Shown here piece after piece: positions 1-5,803 of a stretch of DNA of 5,960 nt (the stretch's first letter is position 1; each line of letters begins with the position of its first letter). Under the pieces are notes generated by a model. That model was not told the origin of the DNA and searched no databases. It saw only the letters and a list, made by a program, of their open reading frames with translations. Where the stretch lies: the NCBI GenBank assembly GCA_019309665.1, contig JAFDFV010000205.1, forward strand, positions 1 to 5,960, written 5' to 3'. Made by a program: the position numbers and the translations under genes. This DNA is from Deltaproteobacteria bacterium (GTDB taxonomy: Bacteria > Desulfobacterota > Desulfobacteria > Desulfobacterales > ETH-SRB1).

Positions 1-5
1 AGGAG
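1..5 (+). promoter_or_regulatory. Shine-Dalgarno of etfA
   Basis: AGGAG lies six bases before the ATG at 12, at ideal spacing. It fixes the etfA start. The window opens directly on it, so any promoter or upstream operon partner is out of view. Confidence 0.85.
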
Positions 6-11
6 ATAAAC

Positions 12-977
12 ATGTCAAATGGAGTAATTGCAATAACCGAACAATCAGAAGGCGTTTTCCGAAAAGTTGCATACGAGGCTTTAAGTGAGGGTAAACGTTT
101 AGCTGAAAATCTGGATTGTAATCTTACAGCCGTCGTACTGGGATCAGGCATAGAAAATATCTCTAATGAACCCGGAAAATATGGAGCAGACAGAATAATT
201 GTTGTCGATAATCAGGCTTTAAGTGAATATATGACCGATGCATATACTAATGTAGTCGCTGATATTGTAAACAAAGAAAATCCGTCTGTGCTGATTATGG
301 GTGCGTCCTCTCAAGGGAAGGATCTTTCTGCGCGTCTATCCGCGCGTCTCAATGCTCCACTGGCTGTAGATTGTGTGAATATTCGTGTTGAGAATGGAAA
401 TATTATTGCTACACGCCCAATGTACGGGGGAAAAATCCTGGCTGATCTGGCACTAGAGGGAAAGCCGCAGATTGTTGCTGTTCGACCGAATGCGATGAGC
501 ATTGTTAAATCATCCGGAGCCGGAGAAATAGAGAAACTCGATATAGATGTGGGTAAAACCGATCTGATATTTGTTGAAAAACAATTGGATACAGACAAGG
601 TTGAGCTTACAGAAGCGGATGTAGTTGTATCTGGCGGCAGAGGAATGGGAGGTGCTGATTTTTCTGTGATAGAAGAATTGGCGGAATTGCTGGGTGGCGC
701 TGTGGGTGCGTCGCGATCTGTAGTTGATGAGGGATGGCGAGCTGCTTCAGACCAGATTGGACAAACAGGCAAAGTTGTTTCACCCAATCTTTATATTGCC
801 TGTGGAATATCCGGGGCCATACAGCATCTCGCAGGCATGTCCACATCAAAAGTTATTGTTGCTGTAAACAAGGATGCTGAAGCGCCTATATTTTCAAAGG
901 CTGATTACGGAATTGTCGGCGATTTATTTGAGTATATTCCTTTAATTACGGAAGAGATAAAAAAATTAAAAAAATAA
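12..977 (+). CDS. etfA: Electron transfer flavoprotein alpha subunit
   Basis: This is the large subunit of the soluble FAD-containing EtfAB heterodimer, which carries electrons between acyl-CoA dehydrogenases (or similar flavoenzymes) and a membrane quinone reductase or other acceptor. The 321 residues match the usual family length of about 310-325. Residues 1-185 form the adenine-nucleotide-hydrolase-like N-terminal domain. The C-terminal FAD domain follows, with SGGRG at 207-211, GASR at 232-235, QTG at 251-253 and the full EtfA signature from LYIACGISG (260-268) through QHLAG (271-275) to AVN (284-286). The start has a strong Shine-Dalgarno. No ferredoxin-like extension is present, so this is the short form. 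EtfB is normally encoded immediately upstream and presumably lies outside the window. Whether the complex bifurcates electrons cannot be decided from this subunit alone. The TAA stop is followed by a palindromic repeat that probably ends transcription. Confidence 0.96.
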   Translation: MSNGVIAITEQSEGVFRKVAYEALSEGKRLAENLDCNLTAVVLGSGIENISNEPGKYGADRIIVVDNQALSEYMTDAYTNVVADIVNKENPSVLIMGASSQGKDLSARLSARLNAPLAVDCVNIRVENGNIIATRPMYGGKILADLALEGKPQIVAVRPNAMSIVKSSGAGEIEKLDIDVGKTDLIFVEKQLDTDKVELTEADVVVSGGRGMGGADFSVIEELAELLGGAVGASRSVVDEGWRAASDQIGQTGKVVSPNLYIACGISGAIQHLAGMSTSKVIVAVNKDAEAPIFSKADYGIVGDLFEYIPLITEEIKKLKK

Positions 978-1014
978 AAGCCGATTGTGTACATAGTATA
1001 GAATTTCCATTCAT

Positions 1015-1099
1015 AGTAGGGGCGATCCTTGTGATCGCCCTGATTAGGGCGAATCTTGTATTCGCCCTGATCAGGGCGATCACAAGGATCGCCCCTACT
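1015..1099. repeat. 85-nt nested palindromic intergenic repeat (REP/MITE-like)
   Basis: Two 40-nt arms (1015-1054 and 1060-1099) are inverted copies of each other with a single T/G wobble (1045 with 1069) and a 5-nt centre, CTTGT. Within the large palindrome are three small hairpins of 8-9 bp: 1020-1027 with 1033-1040 (loop CTTGT), 1046-1054 with 1060-1068 (loop CTTGT), and 1074-1081 with 1087-1094 (loop ACAAG, the reverse orientation). The element is GC-rich (GGGCGATC/GATCGCCC) and stands out from AT-rich surroundings. It starts AGTAGGGGCG and ends CGCCCCTACT. No clear target-site duplication flanks it and it codes for nothing. I infer a dispersed, non-autonomous repeat family; copies elsewhere in the genome cannot be seen from here. 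Confidence 0.9.
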
Positions 1100-1104
1100 T
1101 TTTT
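1015..1104 (+). terminator. Probable intrinsic terminator downstream of etfA, built from the repeat
   Basis: The transcript of the palindrome can form a 40-bp GC-rich hairpin (or three small ones) followed immediately by six Us (1099-1104). That is the layout of a rho-independent terminator for etfA. The palindrome is far longer than ordinary terminators, so it may act as one incidentally or stabilise the etfA mRNA 3' end. Because it ends 15-20 nt before rimO, efficient termination would leave little room for a separate rimO promoter. Confidence 0.55.
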
Positions 1105-1119
1105 CCCATCGTGTTTTAA

Positions 1120-2436
1120 ATGAAGCTGCATTTGGTAAGTTTAGGTTGCGCAAAAAATCTTATTGATAGCGAGGTTATGCTTGGACGTCTTGTTAACGCA
1201 GGTTGGGCAATTACAGATGATCCTGCTGAAGCAGAGATAATTATTGTTAATACCTGTAGCTTTATTGAACCGGCAGTCAATGAATCAATAGATACCATCC
1301 TTGAGCTGGCAAAGTTTAAAGAGACCGGAACTTGCCGAAACCTCGTCGTTACAGGATGCCTTCCCGAACGTTTCAGAGAAGAAATAGTACATGCCCTGCC
1401 TGAGGTTGATATCTTCCTGGGTACAGGTGCTTTTGACAGAATTGTCCAGGCGGTCAATGGTTCTTCAGGCCTTTCAAAATGTTTTCTCCCTGATCCCGAT
1501 TTATTGACAATGCAGGGTAAAGAAGCGCACAGGGTTCGAAGTTCATCCCATATTGCATATATCAAAATTGCGGAAGGATGCAGCAGGCATTGTACATATT
1601 GTATTATTCCCAGGCTGCGGGGGAAATACAGAAGCCGCAATCATGAAGATATTATCGCAGAAGCGCGTTCGCTTGTTCTGTCTGGCGTAAAAGAACTGAT
1701 AATTGTTGCGCAGGATACAACGAGCTATGGTAAAGATCTGAATATGTCCGTTGATTTAAGCAGACTGCTTGAAAGTATTTCAGATATATCTGATGATGTG
1801 TGGATAAGGCTTATGTATGGACATCCGGAAAGCATAGATGAATCAATTATAAAAACTGTTGCGAAATACGATAATATTTGCACTTATTTTGACATTCCGG
1901 TACAGCATGTCAGTAGTTCTGTTTTAAAAAGAATGCATAGAAAATATACACGTGATGACTTATACAGGTTGTTTGAAAAGATCAGAGAAACAGCACCTGA
2001 TTGTGCACTGCGAACAACAGCTATAGTGGGCTTTCCTGGAGAAACAGACAAGGACTTTCAACAGTTGTTTGATTTTGCAGAAGATATTTGTTTCGATCAT
2101 CTTGGTGTTTTTATATATTCTGATTCTGACGATCTGCCGTCTCACAGACTTTCTAACCATGTTCCGAAAAACACAGCAAAAAAAAGACATGATCGGCTAA
2201 TGTCTCGCCAGGCAGATATATCTTTGAAAAATAACCAAAAACACATAGGAAGAGTTCTGAACATTCTGGTGGATGAGAAATCAGAAAACAATCTATTTAT
2301 CGGCCGAACATATTTTCAGGCTCCGGAAGTAGATGGAATTACATATATTAATTCAAATCAGTTACAGCAGGGCAGGTTTGCCGGCATAAAAATTACAGAT
2401 GCTTTTGAATATGATCTGGTTGGAAAAACAGTGTGA
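1120..2436 (+). CDS. rimO: Ribosomal protein S12 methylthiotransferase RimO
   Basis: RimO is a radical-SAM enzyme that methylthiolates the conserved aspartate of ribosomal protein S12 (Asp88/89) in the cytoplasm. The 438 residues match the usual family length. The N-terminal UPF0004 domain has three cluster cysteines, C10 (SLGCAKN), C46 (NTCSF) and C80 (TGCLPER). The radical-SAM domain carries C154-x3-C158-x2-C161 in EGCSRHCTYCIIPRLRG, and a C-terminal TRAM domain spans about 375-438. The YSDSDDLPSHRL segment and the following VPK...R..LM..Q helix fit RimO rather than MiaB. The ATG is chosen because MKLHLVSLGCAKN is the conserved RimO N-terminus and the upstream in-frame sequence closes at TAA (1117-1119). 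No Shine-Dalgarno is visible: the 20 nt before the ATG are the T-run and AT-rich sequence bordering the repeat. The gene overlaps the next by 4 bp (GTGA) and heads the operon. Confidence 0.96.
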   Translation: MKLHLVSLGCAKNLIDSEVMLGRLVNAGWAITDDPAEAEIIIVNTCSFIEPAVNESIDTILELAKFKETGTCRNLVVTGCLPERFREEIVHALPEVDIFLGTGAFDRIVQAVNGSSGLSKCFLPDPDLLTMQGKEAHRVRSSSHIAYIKIAEGCSRHCTYCIIPRLRGKYRSRNHEDIIAEARSLVLSGVKELIIVAQDTTSYGKDLNMSVDLSRLLESISDISDDVWIRLMYGHPESIDESIIKTVAKYDNICTYFDIPVQHVSSSVLKRMHRKYTRDDLYRLFEKIRETAPDCALRTTAIVGFPGETDKDFQQLFDFAEDICFDHLGVFIYSDSDDLPSHRLSNHVPKNTAKKRHDRLMSRQADISLKNNQKHIGRVLNILVDEKSENNLFIGRTYFQAPEVDGITYINSNQLQQGRFAGIKITDAFEYDLVGKTV

Positions 2437-3413
2437 GCGACCTGAAAAATAAAATACTTTCCATGGCAAGTGAAGATCTTGCGGAAATTGAACACGCACT
2501 TAAACAGAATTTAAGTCCGTATCTTGATCTGGTTGCAGAAGTGGCAAGTCATATATTATTTTCAGGAGGCAAGAGATTAAGGCCCCTGCTGACGATTCTT
2601 TCGGCAAAAATTTGTGGTTATAAAGGAAATATGGATAAAACTTATTCCACAATTTTTGAATATTTACATGCCGCCACCTTGCTGCATGACGATCTTGTTG
2701 ATGGGGCATCTCTGCGGAGAGGGAAACCTGTGGCGCATTCAATATGGGGAAATCCTATTGCAGTTCTGACGGGAGATTTCCTTTTAGGGCGTTCTCTCTC
2801 AATTGCGGCTGAAACCGGGCTTCCCAAGGTAATTAAAATTATTACAAAAATTACCGAGGACATGTCCCAGGGAGAAATACACCAGTTAATTAGAATGGGA
2901 AATTTAGACCTTACTGAAGATGAGTATATGGAAATAATCCGGCGCAAGACTGCTGTGCTCATACAAGGAGCATGTTGGACAGGCGCCCTCATTGCAACTG
3001 CTTCGGAAAGAGAGGAAACAGCCCTTTCAGAATACGGCTTTAATCTGGGGATTGCTTTTCAGATGGCGGATGATCTGCTTGACTATACATCGGCTACAAG
3101 CATTCTTGGGAAGGAGATCGGAACAGACCTGAAAGAAGGAAAACTTACACTTCCTGTAATATACTCTTTAAAAAAAGTTAATCCTGAAGATAGGATTATT
3201 ATGGAAAAAATAGTTACCGATAAAAATTTTTCTTTTAATGATTTTGAAATATTGATAGGATTATTAGAAAAATGCGGTGGGCTTGAATATACAAAAAAAC
3301 TTGCATCAAAATATATTGAAAAGGCGAAAAACTCTATTCTATTCTTTGAATCCTCTGAAACAAAAGAGTTACTTTTAAATATAGCAGATTATGCTCTGAT
3401 TCGTAAGGCTTAA
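2433..3413 (+). CDS. ispB: All-trans polyprenyl diphosphate synthase (IspB-type)
   Basis: This trans-isoprenyl diphosphate synthase extends a short allylic diphosphate with isopentenyl diphosphate, probably to make the menaquinone or ubiquinone side chain. Visible motifs are GGKRLRP (45-51), the first aspartate-rich motif DDLVD (86-90) followed by LRRGKP, and the second motif DDLLD (213-217) preceded by FQMA, then GKEIGTDLKEGKLTLP. The residue five before the first Asp is Ala81. Short-chain FPP or GGPP synthases usually have bulky aromatic residues at positions -4/-5, so a long-chain product is inferred; the exact length cannot be read. The length of 326 residues suits the octaprenyl/heptaprenyl component I class. 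It starts at GTG within the GTGA overlap with the rimO stop, which suggests translational coupling. The next gene begins 3 nt after the stop. The symbol ispB is by similarity of type. Confidence 0.92.
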   Translation: MSDLKNKILSMASEDLAEIEHALKQNLSPYLDLVAEVASHILFSGGKRLRPLLTILSAKICGYKGNMDKTYSTIFEYLHAATLLHDDLVDGASLRRGKPVAHSIWGNPIAVLTGDFLLGRSLSIAAETGLPKVIKIITKITEDMSQGEIHQLIRMGNLDLTEDEYMEIIRRKTAVLIQGACWTGALIATASEREETALSEYGFNLGIAFQMADDLLDYTSATSILGKEIGTDLKEGKLTLPVIYSLKKVNPEDRIIMEKIVTDKNFSFNDFEILIGLLEKCGGLEYTKKLASKYIEKAKNSILFFESSETKELLLNIADYALIRKA

Positions 3414-3416
3414 TAC

Positions 3417-4364
3417 ATGTATCTTTTTTCATTGATTAAAAAATCGTTACTTATAATTTTTATACTTGCAGTTGCCGCAAACTTATCAGCTATTGTTAGT
3501 GCTGAGGAAAATGCTTCGGAAAAAATCATTGAGGTAATAGGAACGGGCGCAATTCAAGGTGGTGATGTTGCAAAAGCGAGGGATCGGGCGATTAAAAACA
3601 GCCTGGTTTCTGCGGTTGAGTTTGCTGTTGCGGACATTTTGCCCATTGAGTCGATGATACAGAATTTTGAAACATTAAATGAAATTCTCTATGATAACTC
3701 TTCAGAATTCGTTGCAGACTACAAAGTCCTTACGGAATTAAAATCCGGAAGAACATACAGAGTACTTGTTCAGGCGACGGTATCAACCTCTGTAATCGAG
3801 CAGCAGTTGATGAACGCAGGCATAAAGGTTTGCAAAAAAAACTTGCCTGAAATTCTTTTTTTTATTGCAGAGCAAAATTTTAGCGACATCTCGCCACGTT
3901 ACTGGTGGTCGGAAGATTTAACTTTTTTTAAAGGTTATACAGAGATTGCCATGACCGAGAAGATGTTGGAAAATGGGTTCTCTGTAATTGATCAAAAAAA
4001 GTTAGTATTAAATGAAGAATTTGAAACTTTAAAAGATAAAGCTGATCTCAGCAATCAGGATGCTGTGAGCCTGGGAGCTGTTTTGCAGGCAGATGTGGTA
4101 ATAGTAGGAAATTCTAAAGCAGATATAGCTCCAAACACTATGGGAGGAGATATAAAATCATTTAAGGCTATTGTGTCGGCCCGTGCATTGCGGACAGACA
4201 CAGGCGAAGAAATTGCTTCTACCACCCGGACAGTGGTATCGGTTAATAAAGATAATATTGCCGGTGCAAGGGATGCTCTTTCTAATGCAGGATATCTCTC
4301 AGGCAGCGACCTGGCTTCACAGATAGCCATGAAATGGCATGAAGAGGTTAAAAAAGCGAAATGA
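3417..4364 (+). CDS. Exported protein with FlgT-N-like domain, function unknown
   Basis: Residues 1-29 form a Sec signal peptide: a short basic region (KK at 8-9), a hydrophobic core at about 11-26 and a VSA cleavage site before E30. No lipobox cysteine follows, so the mature protein is probably periplasmic. Residues about 36-137 (IIEVIGTGAIQGGDVAKARD onward, ending near VSTSVIEQQLMNAGI) resemble the N-terminal domain of flagellar assembly protein T and related LPP20/CsgG-type envelope proteins. Residues about 143-275 (AVSLGAVLQADVVIVG, then KSFKAIVSARALRTDTGEE) look like the Rossmann-like middle domain of the same group. No flagellar gene is nearby, so a flagellar role is not supported. The gene starts 3 nt after ispB and ends in an ATGA overlap with a 50-codon ORF that may carry a split-off C-terminal domain. 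Family resemblance is from recognition of pattern, not a search. Confidence 0.7.
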   Translation: MYLFSLIKKSLLIIFILAVAANLSAIVSAEENASEKIIEVIGTGAIQGGDVAKARDRAIKNSLVSAVEFAVADILPIESMIQNFETLNEILYDNSSEFVADYKVLTELKSGRTYRVLVQATVSTSVIEQQLMNAGIKVCKKNLPEILFFIAEQNFSDISPRYWWSEDLTFFKGYTEIAMTEKMLENGFSVIDQKKLVLNEEFETLKDKADLSNQDAVSLGAVLQADVVIVGNSKADIAPNTMGGDIKSFKAIVSARALRTDTGEEIASTTRTVVSVNKDNIAGARDALSNAGYLSGSDLASQIAMKWHEEVKKAK

Positions 4365-4513
4365 AAGCCGATGAGGCAACAATAGTTGTGGATTTTCAGG
4401 GAAATGCAAAGGAGCTTGCAGATGCCTTGATGTTGAAGAATTTTGAATCATTTGGTATTAATATATATGAAATCTCTCAAAGCCATTTAAGAATCAGACT
4501 TGTTTCGAGCTAA
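4361..4513 (+). CDS. Small 50-residue ORF, coupled to upstream exported-protein gene
   Basis: ATG at 4361 overlaps the upstream TGA as ATGA, and the frame runs to TAA at 4511-4513, six bases before pgsA. It fills exactly the gap between its neighbours. The peptide begins MKADEATIVVDF and ends HLRIRLVSS. Its predicted pattern is strand (TIVVDF), helix (AKELADALMLKNF), then two strands (INIYEIS, HLRIRLV), a compact beta-alpha-beta-beta fold. It has no signal peptide, so as a separate product it would stay in the cytoplasm. That sits oddly beside an exported partner and suggests it may be the displaced C-terminal domain of the upstream protein, expressed by coupling or by a frameshift. Codon use looks like the neighbours. 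The family is not recognised with certainty; a chance ORF is possible but unlikely given the fit. Confidence 0.62.
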   Translation: MKADEATIVVDFQGNAKELADALMLKNFESFGINIYEISQSHLRIRLVSS

Positions 4514-4519
4514 AATAAA

Positions 4520-5080
4520 TTGACTATAAACATTCCTAATAGTTTAACTGTTATCAGAATACTGCTGACTCCTATTTTTGTTATTTTTCTGCTGAAAGAT
4601 TTATTATCATTTGCTCTTTTGACCTTTACCATAGCTGCTATAAGCGATGCTTTAGACGGGCTTTTTGCAAGATATTTTAATCAGCATACAGAACTTGGGG
4701 CTTACCTTGATCCTATAGCAGATAAGCTCCTTTTAACTTCGGCTTTTGTAAGCCTGGCAATTCTTAAAATAGTACCTGGCTGGCTGACGGTTATTGTAAT
4801 AAGTCGTGATATTTTGATACTGCTGGGAGTTACTATTTTTGCAATGACTAATATTAATTTTGATGTAAAGCCGAGTATTGCCAGTAAATGTACTACCGTT
4901 GCCCAGCTTTCCACAGTCTTTTTAGTCCTTCTCAATCCAAAGTTCCCCGATTTTTATATGATTCAATTGTCACTATACTGGCTCACGGCCGGGCTTACAA
5001 TAATATCAGGCCTTCATTATATTTACATAGGCATGAATATTATTCAGGATGCTTCAGGAAATAGTCAGGCGCAAAAATAA
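4520..5080 (+). CDS. pgsA: CDP-diacylglycerol--glycerol-3-phosphate 3-phosphatidyltransferase
   Basis: This integral inner-membrane enzyme makes phosphatidylglycerophosphate from CDP-diacylglycerol and glycerol-3-phosphate, the committed step to phosphatidylglycerol and cardiolipin. The CDP-alcohol phosphotransferase motif is complete: D43-x2-D46-G47-x2-A50-R51-x8-G60-x3-D64-x3-D68. These aspartates bind the metal and carry out catalysis. SRD (95-97) and SKCTT (122-126) match further conserved positions of the family. Hydrophobic segments at about 11-40, 70-84, 86-110, 126-140 and 148-172 give the expected multi-spanning topology. At 186 residues it has normal length. The start is TTG at 4520; no in-frame ATG precedes the conserved NIPNSLTVIRI N-terminus, and the codon before TTG's neighbourhood gives no clear Shine-Dalgarno. 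It lies 6 nt after the small ORF, so coupled translation is likely. PgsA rather than another CDP-alcohol transferase is chosen from length and the N-terminal pattern. Confidence 0.92.
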   Translation: MTINIPNSLTVIRILLTPIFVIFLLKDLLSFALLTFTIAAISDALDGLFARYFNQHTELGAYLDPIADKLLLTSAFVSLAILKIVPGWLTVIVISRDILILLGVTIFAMTNINFDVKPSIASKCTTVAQLSTVFLVLLNPKFPDFYMIQLSLYWLTAGLTIISGLHYIYIGMNIIQDASGNSQAQK

Positions 5081-5105
5081 TTCAATGGACGGGGAGCGGC
5101 ATTTT

Positions 5106-5110
5106 AGAGG
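5106..5110 (+). promoter_or_regulatory. Shine-Dalgarno of acyP
   Basis: AGAGG sits five bases before the ATG at 5116. Unlike rimO and pgsA, this gene has a recognisable ribosome-binding site, in keeping with its 35-nt separation from the preceding gene. Confidence 0.7.
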
Positions 5111-5115
5111 CTAAC

Positions 5116-5397
5116 ATGTCAAAGAAGGTGAGAGTTCACGCAATAATAAGCGGCAAGGTTCAAGGAGTTTTTTTTAGAATGGAAACAAAACGCGCGGCAG
5201 ATAGCTGCGAGGTTTTGGGATGGGTAAGAAACAAAAGAAATGGGACAGTTGAAGCCGTTTTCGAAGGTAATGAAGAAAATGTAAACTCAATTCTTGAATG
5301 GTGCAAAAACGGCCCGCGCCTTGCTGATGTTAAGAAAGTGGATATGGATTTGGAAGACTATACAGGTGACTATTATGAGTTTGAACTCAGATACTAA
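5116..5397 (+). CDS. acyP: Acylphosphatase
   Basis: This small cytoplasmic enzyme hydrolyses carboxyl-phosphate bonds such as those in acetyl phosphate or 1,3-bisphosphoglycerate. The 93 residues match the single-domain family. The phosphate-binding signature GKVQGVFFR (13-21) ends in catalytic Arg21. The second signature GWVRNKRNGTVEA (35-47) contains catalytic Asn39. NGPRLADV (65-72) and the C-terminal YYEFELRY are also typical. It starts 35 nt after pgsA with a good Shine-Dalgarno and is probably the last gene of the operon. Its TAA stop (5395-5397) overlaps the stop of the converging HU gene, and no terminator is visible between them. The physiological substrate in bacteria is not settled, and nothing here narrows it. 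Confidence 0.95.
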   Translation: MSKKVRVHAIISGKVQGVFFRMETKRAADSCEVLGWVRNKRNGTVEAVFEGNEENVNSILEWCKNGPRLADVKKVDMDLEDYTGDYYEFELRY

Positions 5398-5663
5398 GTT
5401 AGTTTCTTGCCGGGCCGGAACTTAACAACATTACATGCTTTGATTTTAATCGGTTCGCCTGTTTGAGGATTACGGCCTTTACGAGCTTTTCTGCGGACTT
5501 TTGAAAAAGTTCCGAATCCCACAAGAGTAACCTTACCTTCTTTTTTCTTTAGCGCCTTTGTTACACCATCCATGAAAGAGTTTAGCGCACTTGATGCTGC
5601 AACCTTGGAAATACCGGCGTCGTCTGCCATTTTTTCTACTAATTCTGCTTTTGTCATAGTCAT
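5394..5663 (-). CDS. hup: HU-family nucleoid DNA-binding protein
   Basis: This small basic dimeric protein binds and bends DNA in the nucleoid. Over 89 residues it shows the HU/IHF helical N-terminus (TKAELVEKMADDAGISKVAA), then GFGTFSKVRRKARKGRNPQTG (49-69). The latter is the family signature, with Pro66 at the tip of the DNA-binding arm that intercalates between base pairs. The C-terminus VVKFRPGKKL is typical. Two starts are possible: ATG at 5663 (MTMTKAEL) and ATG at 5657 (MTKAEL, 87 residues). The GAGG of the Shine-Dalgarno (5668-5671) is 4 nt from the first and 10 nt from the second; family N-termini favour the second. HU rather than IHF is chosen from the overall sequence, not certain. 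A promoter with overlapping repeats lies upstream, so it is probably transcribed separately from ftsY. Confidence 0.95.
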   Translation of the reverse strand: MTMTKAELVEKMADDAGISKVAASSALNSFMDGVTKALKKKEGKVTLVGFGTFSKVRRKARKGRNPQTGEPIKIKACNVVKFRPGKKLT

Positions 5664-5664
5664 T

Positions 5665-5707
5665 CCCCCTCTTTGTTATTGATTAATAACGATACAACCC
5701 CCTCTTT
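5665..5707 (-). promoter_or_regulatory. HU leader with duplicated Shine-Dalgarno-like sites and a hairpin
   Basis: On the minus strand the 10-mer AAAGAGGGGG occurs twice, at 5698-5707 and at 5665-5674. Between them GTTATT-AATC-AATAAC (5675-5690) forms a perfect 6-bp, 4-nt-loop AT-rich hairpin. Only the downstream copy serves the HU start. The upstream copy is followed by no useful start codon and may be a standby ribosome site or regulator target. Confidence 0.5.
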
Positions 5708-5710
5708 TAT

Positions 5711-5803
5711 CAGCTCCATATAACATGCTGTTTTTTAATGTCAACACAAAACAGCATCATATAAGACTTTTTTGATAATATTTAATGTTAACATGTTATA
5801 TGG
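5711..5803. repeat. Repeat cluster over the HU promoter (possible operator)
   Basis: Several repeats overlap here. CCATATAACATG (5716-5727) has a perfect 12-bp inverted copy at 5792-5803. ATGCTGTTTT (5725-5734) has a perfect inverted copy at 5748-5757. ATGTTAACAT (5785-5794) and TAACATGTTA (5789-5798) are overlapping palindromes. Two diverged direct units are also visible: CAGCTCCATATAA (5711-5723) with TTTAATGTCAACAC (5734-5747), and CAGCATCATATAA (5752-5764) with TTTAATGTTAACAT (5781-5794). The units agree at 11 of 13 and 12 of 14 bases. The placement over -35 and -10 fits an operator, or autoregulation by HU; the regulator is unknown. Confidence 0.6.
5717..5744 (-). promoter_or_regulatory. 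Predicted sigma70-type promoter of the HU gene
   Basis: On the minus strand a perfect -35 TTGACA (5739-5744) is followed after 16 bp by the -10 candidate TATATG (5717-5722, 4 of 6 consensus bases). Transcription would start near 5709-5711 and give a leader of about 50 nt before the HU start. Both boxes lie inside repeated motifs, which suggests regulation. Confidence 0.6.

Noticed and set aside
1015..1099. CRISPR-like array or attachment site in the etfA-rimO gap
   Set aside because: The units are palindromes sitting directly beside each other without unique spacers, and no cas, integrase or tRNA gene is present.
905..1153. Minus-strand ORFs through the palindrome (905-1153 and 946-1131)
   Set aside because: Their middle is just translated repeat sequence, they overlap etfA and rimO ends, and they lack a ribosome-binding site or recognisable family.
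1116..1640. 174-codon minus-strand ORF opposite rimO, and the other antisense ORFs opposite etfA, ispB, the FlgT-like gene and pgsA
   Set aside because: They lie wholly within well-identified genes, show low-complexity compositions typical of shadow frames, and match no family I recognise.
3834..3863. A8 and T8 runs inside the FlgT-like gene as phase-variation tracts
   Set aside because: Eight-base runs also occur in rimO (A run near 2178-2185) and acyP (T run 5168-5175), so they reflect AT-rich codon use rather than a contingency locus.
4345..4364. Programmed -1 frameshift joining the FlgT-like gene to the small ORF at the six-A run (4350-4355)
   Set aside because: The frame reads GTT AAA AAA GCG, which is not a proper X-XXY-YYZ heptamer, and I see no downstream stimulator hairpin. 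ATGA re-initiation is simpler, so frameshifting is only a side possibility.
5085..5114. Nine-codon ATG ORF between pgsA and acyP
   Set aside because: Too short, no ribosome-binding site of its own, and no sign of attenuation such as alternative hairpins.
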